64,000 nucleotides of DNA from Phytohalomonas tamaricis (GTDB lineage: Bacteria > Pseudomonadota > Gammaproteobacteria > Pseudomonadales > Halomonadaceae): NCBI RefSeq assembly GCF_003012345.1, contig NZ_PVRV01000019.1:434001-498000 (forward strand), written 5' to 3'. This document shows, piece after piece, positions 8,561-17,178 of the stretch. Numbering within the stretch: position 1 is the first letter of the stretch; each line of letters begins with the position of its first letter. The position numbers and the translations under genes were made by a program. The notes beneath the pieces were generated by a model. That model was not told the origin of the DNA, did not search any database, and saw nothing but the letters and a program-made list of their open reading frames with translations.

Positions 8561-9481
8561 ATGCGCCTGCCGCTCGTTTATCATCCCGGCTACACCATCG
8601 CCTGGCCCGAGACACATCCGTTCCCGATGGCCAAGTTCCGCGCGCTGCGTGAGCGTCTCACCACGCTCGGCTTCGATGATGATCCAGCGATCACGTGGCT
8701 AACACCGCCCCCGGCGACCAGTGCGCAACTGCTGCGTGTGCATAGTCATGACTATTTGCAAACGTTCTATCTCGGCGACAGCGACCCCAAGGCGCGAAAG
8801 CGCAGCGGCTTTCCGTGGTCACCGGCACTGGTCGAGCGCACATTGCGGGAGGTGGGCGGCACGCTGCTGACGGTGGAGATGGCATTGGAAACGGGGCTGG
8901 CCTGCAATATGGCCGGCGGTACCCATCACGCTTTTGCCAACGGAGCGAGCGGCTATTGCCTGTTGAATGATGTAGCGGTCGCCGCCCGCGAAGCGCTAGC
9001 GCAGGGTTGGGTGAAGCGTGTAATGATCGTCGATCTTGACGTTCATCAAGGCGACGGCACGGCTTCGATCTTTCAAAATGATCCAGCGGTTTTCACCTTC
9101 TCAGTTCACGGCGCGGAGAACTTTCCCTTCACCAAGCAGCAAAGCGATCTCGATATTGCTCTGCCGCGCGGCATCGATGATGACGCCTATCTCGTGGTGC
9201 TAAAGACTCATCTGCCTCGGCTGCTCAACGCGTTCCGCCCTGAGCTGGTGATTTATGATGCTGGTGCCGACGTTCATGCCGGCGACCGGCTCGGCCATCT
9301 CGAGCTCAGTGATGAAGGCATCTACAAGCGCGACCGTTATGTCATTAACACTTGCCGCACCGCGGGCGTCTCCACTGCCTGCGTGATCGGCGGCGGCTAT
9401 GACCGCAATCTCTCTGCACTGGCTGGCCGTCACGCTTGGCTGTTCCAGGCAGCGCGGGATGCACAGCAGGCTGTCACCTAG
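8561..9481 (+). CDS. Histone deacetylase-family (acetylpolyamine/acetoin-utilization-like) amidohydrolase
   Basis: A 306-residue zinc-dependent deacetylase of the arginase/deacetylase fold. Conserved pieces are the double-histidine site GGTHHAF (near 122), the metal ligands in DLDVHQGDG (near 157) and DAGADVHAGDRLG, and the glycine-rich GGGYDRN near the end. In bacteria these enzymes remove acetyl groups from polyamines, lysines or small amides; the substrate here cannot be decided. The compact size matches class IV-like bacterial members. It begins three bases after the RecQ-like gene and is almost certainly in the same transcript. Confidence 0.9.
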   Translation: MRLPLVYHPGYTIAWPETHPFPMAKFRALRERLTTLGFDDDPAITWLTPPPATSAQLLRVHSHDYLQTFYLGDSDPKARKRSGFPWSPALVERTLREVGGTLLTVEMALETGLACNMAGGTHHAFANGASGYCLLNDVAVAAREALAQGWVKRVMIVDLDVHQGDGTASIFQNDPAVFTFSVHGAENFPFTKQQSDLDIALPRGIDDDAYLVVLKTHLPRLLNAFRPELVIYDAGADVHAGDRLGHLELSDEGIYKRDRYVINTCRTAGVSTACVIGGGYDRNLSALAGRHAWLFQAARDAQQAVT

Positions 9482-9662
9482 AGAATTAGCCCCATACGTT
9501 GATTAAATTTTTTAACACCGTATAAGAAAGACTCAACCTGATTTAATTAATGATTACTAATTAAACAAGAATGGATTTATAGTCTGCTCGCCAGCGCCAG
9601 ATGCGCGCTGTATCGCGACAAAAAAAGACACAATCGAAGCAACCCAGACAGGAGTCAGGGTC

Positions 9663-11078
9663 ATGGCGAAAAAAACGAGTAACGGTCAAAATATCTCTGC
9701 TTATCTTCATGATTCAGAATCTGAATATCAGCAGTTCCCAGGCAACAGTCAGACCGGTCTGCAGCGAGCGCAGCTAGCTATTCAGCTTGCCAACGAAAGA
9801 CAGGCGCAAAACGACCAGCCTGATATCCCGGGCACACCGGAAATTCCTGACACCCCTGAAGTACCCGAGACACCTGCCGAGCCTGAACCTGCCGGTAATG
9901 ACATCGTCAAGATGGGCGGCTTGCACTATGTCTACGAAGGCAATATCGACAGCGTTGATAACGGCTCATTTTACCTCAGCGATACCACTACCTGGGATCA
10001 GGCCGCGTCGAATTTACAAACCTATGTTTTTCTGGCCAAGATCGATACTGACCTGAGCTGCACCAAACAGGTATTGATCAATAGTGATGATGAGTTAAGC
10101 CAGGCGAGTTTTGGCGATGCAGCCGATGGCGGTGTAGCAGTCATTCACGATAGGCATCAGCTGACACTGCTGGATAGCGATCTGGACCTGAGCTACTCAT
10201 TTGATAGTGGCTATTATACGACGCTAACCGCTACCGATGCCGGCAGTAACGATAGAACCATAGTGGTTGGCCAAGCCAATGGTGGCGGGGTTTATGCGGC
10301 TTCGATCAATGGTGACGGCAGTATACATGCCGAATCCACTTTCACGTTCAGCGACCCTGATAACAGCGGCTACAGTACGTCACTTTCCGACGTCCTCGTG
10401 CTTTCTGATAACAGCATACTGGCCTGGAACGATGACCAGCTCTACAAGTTCGACGAAGACCTGACGCTGCAAAAAGCGCTCGATTTCGATACCTCTCTGG
10501 AAAACATCGTCGAGCGGCCGGACGGTAGCCTGCTGGTGCTAGACGACACCATGCAGGATGTCTTCAGGCTCGATAGCAACCTGGACGTCACCGATGCCTG
10601 GTATGGCGAGCGTAATTTTGGCCCCGGCCAGTTCAATATTTTCCCCGGCAACGCCGATTTCAGTGATGGCGAGCTTGTCATTAGTGCAGGCCGTTCCTAT
10701 CAGTCCGACTACTCGCTGCTGACCTTTGACCTGGATGACTTCTCCCAAAATGGCGGAGATATCCAATCCAGTGATGCGAAGGCCATTGACTCGACCTTTA
10801 TAAGCGCTACCAAGGCATTAGGTGGGCGCAGCCTCTCATTTGATCGGTCTGAAGAGACGCTTTATGTCACCGATTCTCGCGATGACGACGCTTTCAGTTC
10901 ATCACGAGGCAGCATTGAGGCCAGCGACTTCACTTACACCATGATGGCGCTTGATGAAACGGATGATGCTTATCCTGGCGTGCAGGCCATAGAGTGGAGC
11001 GCCGACACGGTTAGTCTTCTAGGAATAAGCGAAGATACCGTGACTCATGTTACCGGGGGTTTGACGCTTAGCGCTTGA
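9663..11078 (+). CDS. Acidic propeller-like protein of unknown function
   Basis: A 471-residue protein not matched to a family I recognise. The ATG has AGGAG nine bases upstream, and the 5' region is AT-rich with a possible -10 (TATAGT, 9578-9583). The N-terminal 50 residues are polar, followed by a Pro/Glu linker (TPEIPDTPEVPETP). The rest is strongly acidic, with few Lys/Arg, and contains a recurring pattern: DTDLSCTKQV, DSDLDLSYSF, DEDLTLQKAL, DSNLDVTDAW. Short beta-strand-like stretches lie between the repeats, as expected of a beta-propeller. There is no signal peptide, no membrane helix and no RTX nonapeptide. It might be a non-classically secreted surface protein or a cytosolic scaffold. 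It stands alone and is followed by a hairpin terminator. Confidence 0.75.
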   Translation: MAKKTSNGQNISAYLHDSESEYQQFPGNSQTGLQRAQLAIQLANERQAQNDQPDIPGTPEIPDTPEVPETPAEPEPAGNDIVKMGGLHYVYEGNIDSVDNGSFYLSDTTTWDQAASNLQTYVFLAKIDTDLSCTKQVLINSDDELSQASFGDAADGGVAVIHDRHQLTLLDSDLDLSYSFDSGYYTTLTATDAGSNDRTIVVGQANGGGVYAASINGDGSIHAESTFTFSDPDNSGYSTSLSDVLVLSDNSILAWNDDQLYKFDEDLTLQKALDFDTSLENIVERPDGSLLVLDDTMQDVFRLDSNLDVTDAWYGERNFGPGQFNIFPGNADFSDGELVISAGRSYQSDYSLLTFDLDDFSQNGGDIQSSDAKAIDSTFISATKALGGRSLSFDRSEETLYVTDSRDDDAFSSSRGSIEASDFTYTMMALDETDDAYPGVQAIEWSADTVSLLGISEDTVTHVTGGLTLSA

Positions 11079-11113
11079 TAGCTCACCAAGAACTATCGCA
11101 CCCAGCGATTCTG

Positions 11114-11143
11114 ATGACGGCGAGAAGTTATTCTCGCCGTCAT
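11114..11143 (+). terminator. Hairpin after the propeller-like gene
   Basis: A perfect 13-bp inverted repeat (ATGACGGCGAGAA and its complement, loop GTTA) lies 36 bases past the stop codon of the preceding gene. It has only a short T-poor tail, so termination may be partial. Confidence 0.65.
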
Positions 11144-11264
11144 ATTGCTGGTGTAAGGACTCTTTTCTGAGCGCTTCCCCACCCCATATCAACGCCAAGG
11201 CTTTCCATTCTCGATTAACCTCGCTAGCCTAACCATTCCCTATTTTGCTCTACGCGAGCCATTC

Positions 11265-12452
11265 ATGCCTTCAGATGTGTCTTCCGCTTCATCTGTAACC
11301 GGTACCAATCTCAAGATCGTCTCGGTCATCAGCTCCACGTTTATCAGTTATCTATGCATTGGTATGGCCCTGACCGTGCTACCTGCTTACGTACACGGAC
11401 AGCTAGGCTTCGATGCCGTGATTGTTGGCGTTACCATCAGCCTGCAGTTCGTCGCCACGCTGTTATCACGACCCTTTGTTGGCCCGGTCACCGACCGCGT
11501 CGGCGCCAAGCAGGTCGTTATTACCGGATTGGGTGGCTGCCTGCTAAGCGGACTTCTGGTGCTGCTCTCGGTGATAATGCAAGGCATGCCCATCTTCAGT
11601 CTGGCCATATTACTGCTGAGCCGGGCGGTACTGGGGCTATCACAAGGTATGATCGGCACCGGCTCACTGAGCTGGGGGATTGGTATCGTCGGCTCTGATC
11701 TGACCAGCAAGGTCATTTCATGGAATGGCATTGCCGGTTACGGCGCTCTCGCCATCGGCGCTCCGCTCGGTGCGGCGCTGATGGAGACATCAGGGTTATG
11801 GAGTATCGGCCCGACAATGGCCGTGGCGGCCGCTATCGGCGTCATTCTGTCGTGGCGGCGCGAGGCATCACCGGTGATTGCTGGCAAGCGCATGCCGTTT
11901 TACCAAGTCTTCGCCCGCATCAGTCCGTTCGGACTGGGATTGGGCCTGAGCTCGGTCGGCTTCGGCGTTATCGCCACCTTTATCACCCTTTACTACGCTA
12001 GCCAGCATTGGCCCAATGCTGCCTGGTGCCTGACCCTGTTCGGCGCTGCCTATATCTGCGCACGCCTGTTTTTCGCCGGCACGATCGATCGCTTTGGCGG
12101 TTATCAGGTCGCTATCGTGTGTCTGCTGGTCGAGTCGCTTGGCCTTGCACTGCTATGGCTGGCCTCCACACCGCTGATCGCCTTGCTCGGCGCAGGTCTG
12201 GCGGGCTTCGGTTTATCACTGGTCTATCCCGCGCTGGGGGTTGAAGCGGTGGCGAAAATTTCATCGTCCAGCCGCAGCGCTGCGCTTGGCGCTTATTCAC
12301 TGTTTCTCGATCTCGCCATAGGCGTGACTGGCCCGCTGGCGGGCTGGATCGCGGGCCGCTTCGATTATTCTGCCATCTATCTCTGCGCCGCCCTGGCCGC
12401 GTTATTCGGCGGGATATTGACCATACGCCTGTTTCTACACGCCCGGCAGTGA
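11265..12452 (+). CDS. MFS transporter, YhhS/YfcJ-like
   Basis: A 395-residue major facilitator protein with about twelve transmembrane segments. The N-terminal half shows VLPAYVHGQLGF, RPFVGPVTDRVGAK (loop 2-3 signature) and GLSQGMIGTGSLSWGI, which resemble the YhhS/YfcJ group of enterobacterial efflux-type carriers. The start at 11265 gives an 18-residue hydrophilic leader before helix 1. Substrate not deducible. It stands as a single gene: the next gene (ybiT) has its own promoter. Confidence 0.85.
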   Translation: MPSDVSSASSVTGTNLKIVSVISSTFISYLCIGMALTVLPAYVHGQLGFDAVIVGVTISLQFVATLLSRPFVGPVTDRVGAKQVVITGLGGCLLSGLLVLLSVIMQGMPIFSLAILLLSRAVLGLSQGMIGTGSLSWGIGIVGSDLTSKVISWNGIAGYGALAIGAPLGAALMETSGLWSIGPTMAVAAAIGVILSWRREASPVIAGKRMPFYQVFARISPFGLGLGLSSVGFGVIATFITLYYASQHWPNAAWCLTLFGAAYICARLFFAGTIDRFGGYQVAIVCLLVESLGLALLWLASTPLIALLGAGLAGFGLSLVYPALGVEAVAKISSSSRSAALGAYSLFLDLAIGVTGPLAGWIAGRFDYSAIYLCAALAALFGGILTIRLFLHARQ

Positions 12453-12462
12453 TCAATTCTCG

Positions 12463-12491
12463 CTGACGCGCTCGCTTGCACAGCGTATAAT
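12463..12491 (+). promoter_or_regulatory. Predicted sigma-70 promoter of ybiT
   Basis: CTGACG at 12463-12468 and a perfect TATAAT at 12486-12491 are separated by 17 bases. This gives a leader of about 105 bases before the GTG start at 12605. Confidence 0.6.
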
Positions 12492-12604
12492 ATGCGCCTT
12501 TTCGATATTTGCCCGTCGAGCGTCTGTCCCAAACGCCACGCTAATCATCGTCATCCCTATATTCTTATTCTTCCGCACCCTTTCTGGTGCACAAAGGTTC
12601 AGTC

Positions 12605-14194
12605 GTGATCGCTACTGCTAATATCACCATGCAATTTGGGGCCAAGCCCCTGTTCGAAAACGTGTCCGTCAAGTTCGGCAACGGTAACCGCTACGGTTTG
12701 ATCGGTGCCAATGGCAGCGGCAAGTCAACTTTCATGAAGATTCTTGGCGGCGACCTTGAGCCCTCCGGCGGCCAGGTGATGATCGAGCAGAACATTCGCC
12801 TGGGTAAGCTGCGTCAAGATCAGTTCGCCTATGAGAATGAACGCGTCATCGATACGGTCATCATGGGTCACGCCGAACTGTGGCGCGTGGCTGCCGAGCG
12901 TGAGCGTATCTATGCCCAGGCCGAGATGAGCGAAGAGGACGGCATGGCCGTCGCCGAACTCGAAACCCAGTTTGCCGAGATGGATGGCTATACCGCCGAA
13001 TCGCGCGCGGGTGAACTGTTGCTCGGGCTGGGCATTCCGCTCGAACAGCATTTCGGCCCCATGAGCGCCGTTTCCCCCGGCTGGAAGCTGCGCGTCCTGC
13101 TCGCCCAGGCATTGTTCGCCGACCCTGACGTGCTGCTGCTCGACGAACCGACCAACCATTTGGACATTAATACGATCCGCTGGCTGGAAGATGTGATCAA
13201 GGCGCGCAATTCGACCATGATCATCATTTCGCACGACCGTCACTTCCTGAATAGTGTCTGCACTCACATGGCGGATCTTGATTATGGCGAGCTCAGGCTG
13301 TTCCCCGGCACGTACGATGAGTACATGATCGCCGCCACGCAGGCGCGCGAGCGCCTGCATGCCGACAATGCCAAGAAGAAAGCCGAGATCGCCGAGCTGC
13401 AGACGTTTGTCAGCCGCTTCTCGGCCAATGCCTCCAAGGCCAAGCAGGCGACTTCACGTCAGCGCAAGATCGATAAGATCCAGCTCGAAGAGGTCAAGCC
13501 ATCAAGCCGCATCAGTCCGTTCATCCGCTTCGAACAGAACAAGAAAATCCCCCGTCATACGTTGACGGTGGACAATATCGCCAAAGCGTATGATGACAAT
13601 ACTCTGTTTGAACGCTTTGGCATGCAGGTCGAAGCGGGCGAGCGCATCGCGATCATTGGCCCCAACGGGATCGGCAAGACTACGTTGCTTAACTGTCTGG
13701 TCGGCACTCTGGCACCAGACAGCGGCGAGGTGAAATGGACCGACAGCGCCGAGGTCGGCTATTTCGCCCAGGACCATGCCGATGATTTTGCCAACGGTGA
13801 GACATTGTTCGAGTGGATGGGGCAGTGGACGACCGGCGGAGAACAGGCGGTGCGTTCTGCACTCGGTCGCATGCTGTTTTCCAATGATGATATCGGCAAG
13901 TCGGTCAAGGTCATCTCCGGTGGCGAGCAAGGCCGCATGCTGTTCGGCAAGCTGGCGCTGCAAAAGCCCAACGTGCTGGTCATGGACGAACCGACCAACC
14001 ACCTCGACATGGAATCGATCGAGGCGTTGAACCTCGCGTTGGATAACTATCCTGGCACACTGATTTTCGTCAGCCACGACCGTGAGTTCGTGGGCTCACT
14101 GGCGACTCGTATCATCGAGATGAAAGAGGACGGTATCGTCGATTTCAGTGGCAATTATGACGACTACCTGAGAAGTCAGGGCATTTATGGCTAA
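12605..14194 (+). CDS. ybiT: ABC-F ATPase YbiT
   Basis: A 529-residue soluble protein with two ABC ATPase domains and no membrane part. It matches YbiT closely through its length: [18 protein letters not shown] at the start, Walker [10 protein letters not shown], Walker [12 protein letters not shown], the ABC-F linker ([17 protein letters not shown]), a second Walker [10 protein letters not shown], and [14 protein letters not shown] at the end. ABC-F proteins bind the ribosomal E site and relieve stalled or paused translation. The GTG at 12605, with AAAGG eight bases upstream, reproduces the usual YbiT N-terminus; an in-frame GTG at 12587 would add six residues with no ribosome-binding support. 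A second ABC-F gene (yheS) lies at 55780. Confidence 0.95.
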   Translation: MIATANITMQFGAKPLFENVSVKFGNGNRYGLIGANGSGKSTFMKILGGDLEPSGGQVMIEQNIRLGKLRQDQFAYENERVIDTVIMGHAELWRVAAERERIYAQAEMSEEDGMAVAELETQFAEMDGYTAESRAGELLLGLGIPLEQHFGPMSAVSPGWKLRVLLAQALFADPDVLLLDEPTNHLDINTIRWLEDVIKARNSTMIIISHDRHFLNSVCTHMADLDYGELRLFPGTYDEYMIAATQARERLHADNAKKKAEIAELQTFVSRFSANASKAKQATSRQRKIDKIQLEEVKPSSRISPFIRFEQNKKIPRHTLTVDNIAKAYDDNTLFERFGMQVEAGERIAIIGPNGIGKTTLLNCLVGTLAPDSGEVKWTDSAEVGYFAQDHADDFANGETLFEWMGQWTTGGEQAVRSALGRMLFSNDDIGKSVKVISGGEQGRMLFGKLALQKPNVLVMDEPTNHLDMESIEALNLALDNYPGTLIFVSHDREFVGSLATRIIEMKEDGIVDFSGNYDDYLRSQGIYG

Positions 14195-14226
14195 CGCTTG
14201 GCGCTTATCTTGTCGATAGTTCGAAG

Positions 14227-14254
14227 CCGCGCTCAGCGCGGCTTTTGTATTTTC
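14227..14254 (+). terminator. Intrinsic terminator of ybiT
   Basis: GCCGCGCT and AGCGCGGC form an 8-bp GC-rich stem with a one-base spacer, followed directly by TTTTGTATTTT, 32 bases past the ybiT stop. Confidence 0.85.
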
Positions 14255-14397
14255 TATCTCAGGGGGTACGCTCTAGAGTATGGAGATAGGCTGGCGAATG
14301 ACCAGCGCCGTTGCGCTTGATCTGACTTCTCATTAAACCGCGCATTTCCGTCAGGCGGGTTGACGCTCTATAACCGTTAGTGGAACAAGGATGACTC

Positions 14398-15027
14398 ATG
14401 CTCGGTATTATCGATCTCCCAGTTTTCCTGCTTACGGCGCTGACCATCAGCCTCCTGCCTGGCCCGGATATGCTTTATATCGCCACCCGGAGCATGGCTC
14501 AGGGTCGCAAGGCCGGTATTGTCTCCGTCCTGGGCATTAGTACAGGCTCGATGTGCCATGCCACTGCGGCGGCGCTCGGGCTGTCGGCTATTCTCGCCAC
14601 CTCAGCGATCGCATTCACCACAGTTAAATGGCTGGGCGCAGCTTATTTACTGCTCATGGGGCTGCGGCTCTTGTTTCAGAGAAGCCCGGCATCGTCACCA
14701 TCAGCGCTCAGCGTCGTGTCACTGAACCAGGTCTATTGGCAAGGCATGTTGACTAACCTGCTCAATCCCAAGGTCGCACTATTCTATCTGGCTCTGCTGC
14801 CCCAGTTCGTCGATCCTGCTGCACCCTATCACACCGCTGCCTTGCTCTTGCTTGGAGGCCTATTCATTGCGATGGGCACCTTGTGGTGCTTGATGGTGGC
14901 CATTTTTGCTGCCGCTATTTCATCTACTTTCCGCCGCACATCTCTCTCACAGGGCCTTATGCAACGTATATCCGGTGTATTATTCATGATGCTTGGCATC
15001 AAACTGGCATTGGAGAAGCCAGTATGA
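14398..15027 (+). CDS. LysE/RhtB-family amino acid exporter
   Basis: A 209-residue inner-membrane protein with about six helices. The N-terminus carries the family signature LTISLLPGPDMLYI, and the middle NLLNPKVALFYLALLPQFV is the second hallmark of RhtB/LysE translocators. Members export amino acids or derivatives such as homoserine lactone, threonine or lysine; the specific substrate is not visible. The ATG at 14398 has AAGGA eight bases upstream. The length is normal. Confidence 0.92.
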   Translation: MLGIIDLPVFLLTALTISLLPGPDMLYIATRSMAQGRKAGIVSVLGISTGSMCHATAAALGLSAILATSAIAFTTVKWLGAAYLLLMGLRLLFQRSPASSPSALSVVSLNQVYWQGMLTNLLNPKVALFYLALLPQFVDPAAPYHTAALLLLGGLFIAMGTLWCLMVAIFAAAISSTFRRTSLSQGLMQRISGVLFMMLGIKLALEKPV

Positions 15028-15187
15028 AGGTGAACGCTTGCCAACCCGGGTGATGACAACAGCTCACCTAGCTAATCGCCTATCCGCTAGATTGAAAATC
15101 GCAAACTGACTTTGTGCTTCGGCTGTGCGACTGTATCGCTACAGGCTTATGCATACGCTGTTAACAATGACCGTGAGGGAGAATTCA

Positions 15188-15724
15188 ATGGCAGAGCACC
15201 CCAACGATGCACAGACGGGCACGCCGGAGCTGGATGATGAAATCATCAACTTCGCAGCCAAGGTCTTCAACTGCGCTCGCAGTGGCGATAGCGCTCAGCT
15301 CAAGGAATGGCTTGAGCAGGGTCTTCCGCCCAATCTGCGTAATGACAAGGGTGACAGCGTGCTGATGCTGGCCAGCTATCACGGCCATCATGAGGCCACA
15401 CGTGTGCTGCTGGAGCACAGCGCCGACCCCAATACCCACAATGATAATGGCCAGAGCCCGCTTGCCGGTGCCGCTTACAAAGGCGATCTGGAGATGGTGA
15501 AGCTGCTGGTGACAAAAGGCGCCGACGTCAATGCAGCAGCCCCGGACGGCAGGACGGCGCTGATGTTCGCCGCGATGTTCAATCATACCGAGATCGTCGA
15601 TTATTTACTGGCCAATGGCGCTGACCGCCATGCTACGGGGTCGCGTGGCATGACAGCACAACAGCTCGCCGCCGCTATGGGTGCCATGGACACTGCGGCC
15701 CAGCTAAGCGCACTGGATGAATAA
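15188..15724 (+). CDS. Ankyrin-repeat protein
   Basis: A 178-residue protein made mostly of ankyrin repeats. Successive units contain DSVLMLASYHGHHEATRVLL, NGQSPLAGAAYKGDLEMVKLL, GRTALMFAAMFNHTEIVDYLL and GMTAQQLAAAMG. No signal peptide or enzymatic domain is visible, so it is probably a small cytoplasmic protein-binding module. I start it at the ATG at 15188, which follows GAGGGAG at good spacing; upstream in-frame ATGs lack such a site. Small bacterial ankyrin proteins are often found near catalase or stress genes, but none is adjacent here. Confidence 0.88.
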   Translation: MAEHPNDAQTGTPELDDEIINFAAKVFNCARSGDSAQLKEWLEQGLPPNLRNDKGDSVLMLASYHGHHEATRVLLEHSADPNTHNDNGQSPLAGAAYKGDLEMVKLLVTKGADVNAAAPDGRTALMFAAMFNHTEIVDYLLANGADRHATGSRGMTAQQLAAAMGAMDTAAQLSALDE

Positions 15725-15970
15725 CACTGGGCGCGTGTCTGGCTGACGTAACTGCTTAAAAACGTGCATATGTGATTCGCATGCCCGCCCGCGCTGGCGG
15801 GCGGCGTGCTGCAGTGGCCATCAGCGTGCGCAGGCTTTGCCTGTAAAGCCAGGAGACGTTACTGGCGCTCATAGTCCTGTTGGGAATACGACCGCGCCTG
15901 CTCTAAACACCCTGAGCCCACCGTTTCTGCACCTGGTACAGAAACAGTGCCAGGCTCCAAAGCGTCGCGC

Positions 15971-16993
15971 CTAGTTATTTTTCTTATCGTGCGACCAGAG
16001 ACATGACCACTCCCAGCCATCCTTTTCCACATAAGCCTTGAGCAACCGCTGCCGATCCAGACTTTGCAGATAACTCGCAATGGCGGTAGGCGACTCATGG
16101 CAGAAGGGTAGTTGCTTGTAGTGTTCGAGGTCGGGGATTTCAGGCGCTTGAGGAGAGGGATAAACGAAAGCGTTTTTCAAAGTATCTTGGAATTTTGTCA
16201 GTGTTTTTTGGCTAACCTGCAGTTGCGTACGGGATGTCGATGGCATATTCGGGCAGGCAAAGAGCGCTATCGTCAATGCCTGGTCCAGCTTGGCCAGAGC
16301 AAGGGGCAATACGCTGTCTTCTTCAGCGCTGTGATAATAATGCAAGAGCGGATAGGCCAGATGCTTCTGCGCCAAGCCAAGCAAAGTCAAATTCAAAGAC
16401 TGCATCTGCTGGGCAAGGCTTTCAAAACTTCCCCCGTCAGCGTTCACCTCGATAATACGATAAGGCGTTTCACCCATGGCATTGATTGCCTGAGCCATCT
16501 GACGCGTCTCAGAAGCTGCCGAGACGACGGAAAGGATGTAGGTAACCGACAGGGTCAGGACAAAAAATCCATTAATGGCAGCAACGATGGCCAGTAGCTG
16601 CCACAGCGCGGCGCCGGGGGCAAAATCGCCGTAGCCCAATGTGGTAATCGTGTAGCCGACGAAGTAAGCGCGCTCGACCAGGGTGGCACTTACCGAGGTA
16701 GTGGAGTTCACCACCGCATCAGATGCGCTACAGAATAGTAAGAACCAGCCCAGCCACTCCATGGCGATCCAGCACAACAGTAACAGCAACGTAATGCCGG
16801 GGCCCGCAATCTTGAGCATATTATGATTGCTGCGCAAACGATGGATGCCTAGAAGTAGCGCCCAGACCATTCGCCCCAGCTGCTTGGTTATTGGCCCCGC
16901 ATTGGACGCCGATAGTGTCGTACGCACGGCGTCGTAGTTGGCAAGCGTTATTATCACTACCCCGATGATGCCTAACAGGGGCTGTCCACTCAT
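15971..16993 (-). CDS. Potassium-channel-like membrane protein
   Basis: A 340-residue protein with an N-terminal membrane helix (LLGIIGVVIITLA), a second helix at about 65-88, a pore loop with the K+ selectivity filter TTLGYGD (117-123), and a third helix at about 131-155. The remaining 180 residues are soluble and match no RCK/TrkA-N domain I recognise. One pore per subunit implies a tetrameric K+ channel in the inner membrane. The long C-terminal domain may be a gating module. The start at 16993 has GGGAGA seven bases upstream. It is convergent with the ankyrin gene, with a GC-rich hairpin in the gap (15783-15802), and diverges from the MATE gene. Confidence 0.85.
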   Translation of the reverse strand: MSGQPLLGIIGVVIITLANYDAVRTTLSASNAGPITKQLGRMVWALLLGIHRLRSNHNMLKIAGPGITLLLLLCWIAMEWLGWFLLFCSASDAVVNSTTSVSATLVERAYFVGYTITTLGYGDFAPGAALWQLLAIVAAINGFFVLTLSVTYILSVVSAASETRQMAQAINAMGETPYRIIEVNADGGSFESLAQQMQSLNLTLLGLAQKHLAYPLLHYYHSAEEDSVLPLALAKLDQALTIALFACPNMPSTSRTQLQVSQKTLTKFQDTLKNAFVYPSPQAPEIPDLEHYKQLPFCHESPTAIASYLQSLDRQRLLKAYVEKDGWEWSCLWSHDKKNN

Positions 16994-17178
16994 GGGTTCG
17001 TCTCCCTTGTTTACGGACCTATCCTTGGTTGAGTGCTCTTAAGCGTAGACGACCATGACACGCGTACCTGTCGAGAAACGTGGTAGTGGCGGGAAATCTT
17101 GCATAGGCTGGAAGGAAACTGATTTGATTGTTCGTTTCGTCAATTGCCGATGACGTAACGTGTTAAGGAAAACCCGCG

